Origin: Anaerolineae bacterium
GTDB taxonomy: Bacteria; Chloroflexota; Anaerolineae; Aggregatilineales; Phototrophicaceae
Direction: 5' to 3'
Length of the DNA stretch: 64,000 nucleotides
Assembly (NCBI GenBank): GCA_025454525.1
Contig: JALOOG010000007.1
Span: 1-64,000 of the forward strand
Under the pieces are notes generated by a model that searched no databases, was not told the DNA's origin, and was given only the letters and a program-made list of their open reading frames with translations. Shown here in pieces: positions 61,442-64,000 of the stretch. Each line of letters begins with the position of its first letter. Positions within the stretch are counted from its first letter, which is position 1. Made by a program: the position numbers and the translations under genes.

Positions 61442-62785
61442 TCAACCAAATAAATTCGGGGGTAAACCGGGAATCTTGGGGAAGCGTCCCTTACGAATCT
61501 GCCCCATCATATCCTGCATTTGTCGGAACTGCTTCAGCAGGTCATTCACATCGCGCACTTCCACACCGCTCCCGGAAGCGATGCGTTTCTTGCGACTGGC
61601 ATTCAGGATTTTCGGGTTATTCCGTTCGGTGCGGGTCATGGAATTGATTATTGCTTCAACTCGCTTGATCCGCTTTTCAACGGTCTCTTGATCCATCTGA
61701 TTTTGCATTTGAAGCTGGCTCATACCCGGAATCATGTTCATGATCTGACTGATCGGCCCCATGCGCCGGATTTTTTGCAACTGCTCTAAGAAGTCTTGGA
61801 GCGTGAACTGATTTTCCATCAGCTTCTTTTGCAGTTTTTCCGCTTCGGCTTCATCATATGCGGCTTCCGCTTTCTCGATCAGGGTCATAATGTCGCCCAT
61901 CCCGAGAATCCGATCCGCTAACCGATCGGGATGAAAGACTTCAAACCCGTCGATTTTTTCGCCTGTACCGAGAAATTTAATCGGCACATTCGTCACCGCA
62001 CGCATCGAGATCGCCGCACCACCACGGGCATCACCATCGATTTTCGTCAAAATCAACCCGGTGATCCCCACACGCTGATTAAAGCCCTGCGCGATATTCA
62101 CCGCTTCTTGTCCGGTCATCGCATCCGCTACCAACAAAATTTCCGCCGGATTTGCGCGCCGTTTGATCTCTTCTAATTCTTCCATCAAGCGATCATCGAT
62201 CTGCAAACGGCCGGCGGTATCGATAATGCACACCGCCGCATTTGCGTCTTTAGCCGCTTTTAAACCCCGTGACACGATGTCCGGCGGGGAGGCCCTTGTG
62301 CCTTCTTCATAGTACGGCACACCGATTTGTTTTGAGAGGGTAATCAACTGATCCACAGCGGCAGGACGGTAAGTATCCGCTGCAATCATAAACGGTTGAC
62401 GGCCTTCGCGCCGTAAGTATACGGCTAACTTTGCGGCCGTAGTCGTTTTCCCAGACCCCTGTAAACCGATCAACATGATCACATAAGGCTTGGTACTGCC
62501 TGAAAAATTCAATCGCCCCGGTTCGCCTAGCGTGGTGATCAATTCCTCATGGACGATCTTCACGACTTGTTGACCCGGCTTTAAGCTCTTGGTGATGTCC
62601 GCGCCGATTGCGCGCTCTTTAATCCGATTGACGAAATCTTTCACCACAGGCAGCGCGACATCCGCTTCCAGCAGCGCCATCCGCACATCACGCATCGCGG
62701 TGTTGACATCATTCTCGGTAAGTTTGCCACCATTGCTAAGACGATCAAAGGTCGCTTGTAGCCGTTGGCTCAGACTTTCAAACAT
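61442..62785 (-). CDS. ffh: Signal recognition particle protein Ffh
   Basis: The 447-residue GTPase shows MFESLSQRLQATFD (N domain), GLQGSGKTTTAAKLA (G1), DTAGRLQ, TKIDGDARGG and the Met-rich M domain (MIPGMSQLQMQNQMDQETV). With SRP RNA it recognises signal sequences of nascent proteins and delivers them to FtsY. A GTG at 62809 in frame is an alternative start; neither start has a clear ribosome site, and the ATG gives the usual beginning. It leads the operon with rpsP, khpA and rimM. Confidence 0.95.
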   Translation of the reverse strand: MFESLSQRLQATFDRLSNGGKLTENDVNTAMRDVRMALLEADVALPVVKDFVNRIKERAIGADITKSLKPGQQVVKIVHEELITTLGEPGRLNFSGSTKPYVIMLIGLQGSGKTTTAAKLAVYLRREGRQPFMIAADTYRPAAVDQLITLSKQIGVPYYEEGTRASPPDIVSRGLKAAKDANAAVCIIDTAGRLQIDDRLMEELEEIKRRANPAEILLVADAMTGQEAVNIAQGFNQRVGITGLILTKIDGDARGGAAISMRAVTNVPIKFLGTGEKIDGFEVFHPDRLADRILGMGDIMTLIEKAEAAYDEAEAEKLQKKLMENQFTLQDFLEQLQKIRRMGPISQIMNMIPGMSQLQMQNQMDQETVEKRIKRVEAIINSMTRTERNNPKILNASRKKRIASGSGVEVRDVNDLLKQFRQMQDMMGQIRKGRFPKIPGLPPNLFG

Positions 62786-62832
62786 GGACGTTGAAATGCT
62801 TTCAGACACATGGAATTTAACAGAATAGACGA

Positions 62833-62861
62833 ATTGTATTAGACGATAGAGGGTACGTCAA
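62833..62861 (-). promoter_or_regulatory. Promoter of the ffh operon
   Basis: On the minus strand TTGACG (62861-62856) and TACAAT (62838-62833), each five of six to consensus, are 17 bases apart. They lie about 48 bases before the ATG at 62785. Confidence 0.75.
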
Positions 62862-62890
62862 GATTAAGTAATCTCGGAAAGGCCCACCAC

Positions 62891-62928
62891 CCCATCCCAC
62901 GCGGGTCAGTTCCCTCCCGATGTATGGG
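62891..62928 (+). repeat. Second copy of the 38-base intergenic repeat
   Basis: This 38-base element matches 48054-48091 at 33 of 38 positions in the same orientation (CAGTTCCCTCCC, ATGTATGGG). It lies between the ffh promoter and the dehydrogenase gene, outside any ORF. Confidence 0.65.
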
Positions 62929-63000
62929 CCTCATCTGGGATCGTCTATAATTGGGTAGTACACATTCATCGATAACGACAACAGATTGGAGAATGAAAAA

Positions 63001-64000
63001 ATGACCCGATTACGCTTATTGGTTCTTGACGACTATGAAGGTATATTGGCGAATGCTCCAGCGATGGATCGCCTACGTCAGCTTACCGATGTGACGATCC
63101 TAAATCACCCTCTGTCCGTTGACCATTATCAAGAATTGAGCGGCTACAATGTCCTCCTAACGCTACGTGAGCGGACAAAGATGGATCAAGAATTTTTTAA
63201 ATTCTGCACAGATGTCCAACTCATCTTGCAGACCGGTGGACACGCTTATCATCTTGATGCCCATGCGGCAACGGAGCAAGGCATTGCGGTTGCGCTTGGA
63301 CGCGGTGCCACACAACCGATGGTGGCCGTACCAGAACTGGTTTTTGGATTCATGTTGGGTCTCGTCCGACAGATTTACCCGTTAACCACAGCGCTACACA
63401 ACGGCAACTGGTTAGAAGAAACAATCGGAGGATCACTCTCCGGACGTACCTTAGGGATATTGGGTTATGGTCGGCACGGTAAACCCGTTGCCAGACTAGC
63501 ACAAGCCTTTAACATGCAGGTGATCGCATGGGATCGTACTGGTAACAACCCCCAAACAGATGAGTATGGTGTTGAACGCTTTGACTTGGATACTTTGTTA
63601 GGGATGTCCGATATTGTGTCCATCCATCTAAGGCTATCGGATGACTCGCGGGGACTGCTGAATCAAGAGAAGCTGTGGAAGATGAAGCGGGGCGCAATCC
63701 TCATCAATACAGCACGCGGGGCGATTGTTGATGAGGCGGCTTTGGTTGAGGCACTCCGCGAAAAACATTTAGCTGGTGCAGGGCTTGATGTCTTTGAAAT
63801 TGAGCCGTTACCCTCATCCAGCCCTTTGCGAACGGCCCCTAATGTCCTTTTGACACCCCATATCGGTTGGAAAGTGAATACGGTCTTACATGAGTTTGTT
63901 GCGATTGCCGCTGATCAGCTAGAAGCATGGTTAGATCATCGTCTTGCTTCTACACAGCTACTGAATCCGGCGGCAATGCTAATTGATCGTCCTCGCACTG
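63001..64000 (+). CDS. D-2-hydroxyacid dehydrogenase (SerA-like), cut by the window end
   Basis: The frame is open from the ATG at 63001 (GGAG at 62988-62991) to the right edge, so 333 residues are visible and the C-terminus is missing. The NAD-binding motif GILGYGRHG (152-160), NTARGAIVDE with Arg239, DVFEIEPLP with Glu268 and TPHIGW with His287 form the full catalytic set of D-isomer-specific 2-hydroxyacid dehydrogenases. It may be a phosphoglycerate dehydrogenase relative, but the substrate cannot be fixed. A TATAAT at 62946-62951 is a likely -10 element. Confidence 0.9.
   Translation, partial: MTRLRLLVLDDYEGILANAPAMDRLRQLTDVTILNHPLSVDHYQELSGYNVLLTLRERTKMDQEFFKFCTDVQLILQTGGHAYHLDAHAATEQGIAVALGRGATQPMVAVPELVFGFMLGLVRQIYPLTTALHNGNWLEETIGGSLSGRTLGILGYGRHGKPVARLAQAFNMQVIAWDRTGNNPQTDEYGVERFDLDTLLGMSDIVSIHLRLSDDSRGLLNQEKLWKMKRGAILINTARGAIVDEAALVEALREKHLAGAGLDVFEIEPLPSSSPLRTAPNVLLTPHIGWKVNTVLHEFVAIAADQLEAWLDHRLASTQLLNPAAMLIDRPRT

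Noticed and set aside
1-64000. CRISPR array, insertion sequence or integrated element
   Set aside because: No regularly spaced repeats, transposase, integrase or tRNA-edge duplication were found, and base composition is fairly uniform apart from short AT-rich spacers.

Overview
The window reads as chromosomal DNA of a free-living bacterium, most likely a mesophilic member of the Chloroflexota (Anaerolineae-like). This is an inference from protein style, not from a marker search. The supporting signs are secreted or membrane-anchored proteins with Thr/Pro-rich linkers, LysM and SH3b modules, a topoisomerase I with an N-terminal zinc ribbon, a baseplate-J-like membrane protein between alaS and ruvX, and roughly balanced base composition. 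The word GATC (often CGATCG or GCGATC) is strikingly frequent in the genes. I see no rRNA, CRISPR array, integrase, transposase or phage block.

Layout. 1-217: end of a secreted protein gene. 301-4030 (+): a gamma-carboxylase-like membrane protein, coaBC and a membrane-anchored repeat protein. 4260-5878: an SRPBCC protein, a MaoC hydratase and a 2Fe-2S ferredoxin. 5930-9483 (-): two surface proteins and fructose-bisphosphatase. 9632-16178: a sugar isomerase-like protein, an SH3b protein, a LysM-glycosidase, a phosphoesterase/unknown/SDR operon and a YceI protein. 16267-21424: a ScyD-like protein, then a sugar ABC importer (binding protein and two permeases, no ATPase). 21466-25118 (-): two tandem dynamin-like GTPases. 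25389-28627 (+): a three-GAF adenylate cyclase overlapping lysA. 28671-28846 (-): two CAU-anticodon tRNAs, initiator and elongator Met. 28902-30877: a membrane methyltransferase-like protein and pyrimidine-nucleoside phosphorylase.

30904-37870 (-): a housekeeping cluster of alaS, the baseplate-J-like gene, ruvX, mltG, a binding-protein lipoprotein and a YtxH-like protein. 37961-41377 (+): a GT39-like glycosyltransferase and tyrS. 41421-43305 (-): a DUF4397 protein and a stand-alone cyclic-nucleotide-binding protein. 43669-45703 (+): an RtcB-like ligase overlapping an orphan CoA-transferase beta-type subunit. 45750-47887 (-): a peptide-type binding protein and secG. 48326-52915: carbamate kinase, a large receptor-like fusion, a metallo-hydrolase and greA. 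52952-60118 (-): a membrane protein, then qor, dprA, manC and topA. 60245-62785 (-): the translation/secretion operon ffh-rpsP-khpA-rimM. 63001-64000 (+): a D-2-hydroxyacid dehydrogenase cut by the window end.

Most convergent gene pairs are separated by compact, nearly perfect hairpins. Several promoters close to the TTGACA/TATAAT consensus are visible, for example before the tRNAs, alaS, ffh and the SRPBCC gene. The points most worth follow-up are the tandem dynamins, the RtcB-like/CoA-transferase overlap with a missing catalytic Glu, the altered CoaC active site in coaBC, the gamma-carboxylase homologue and the GATC over-representation.
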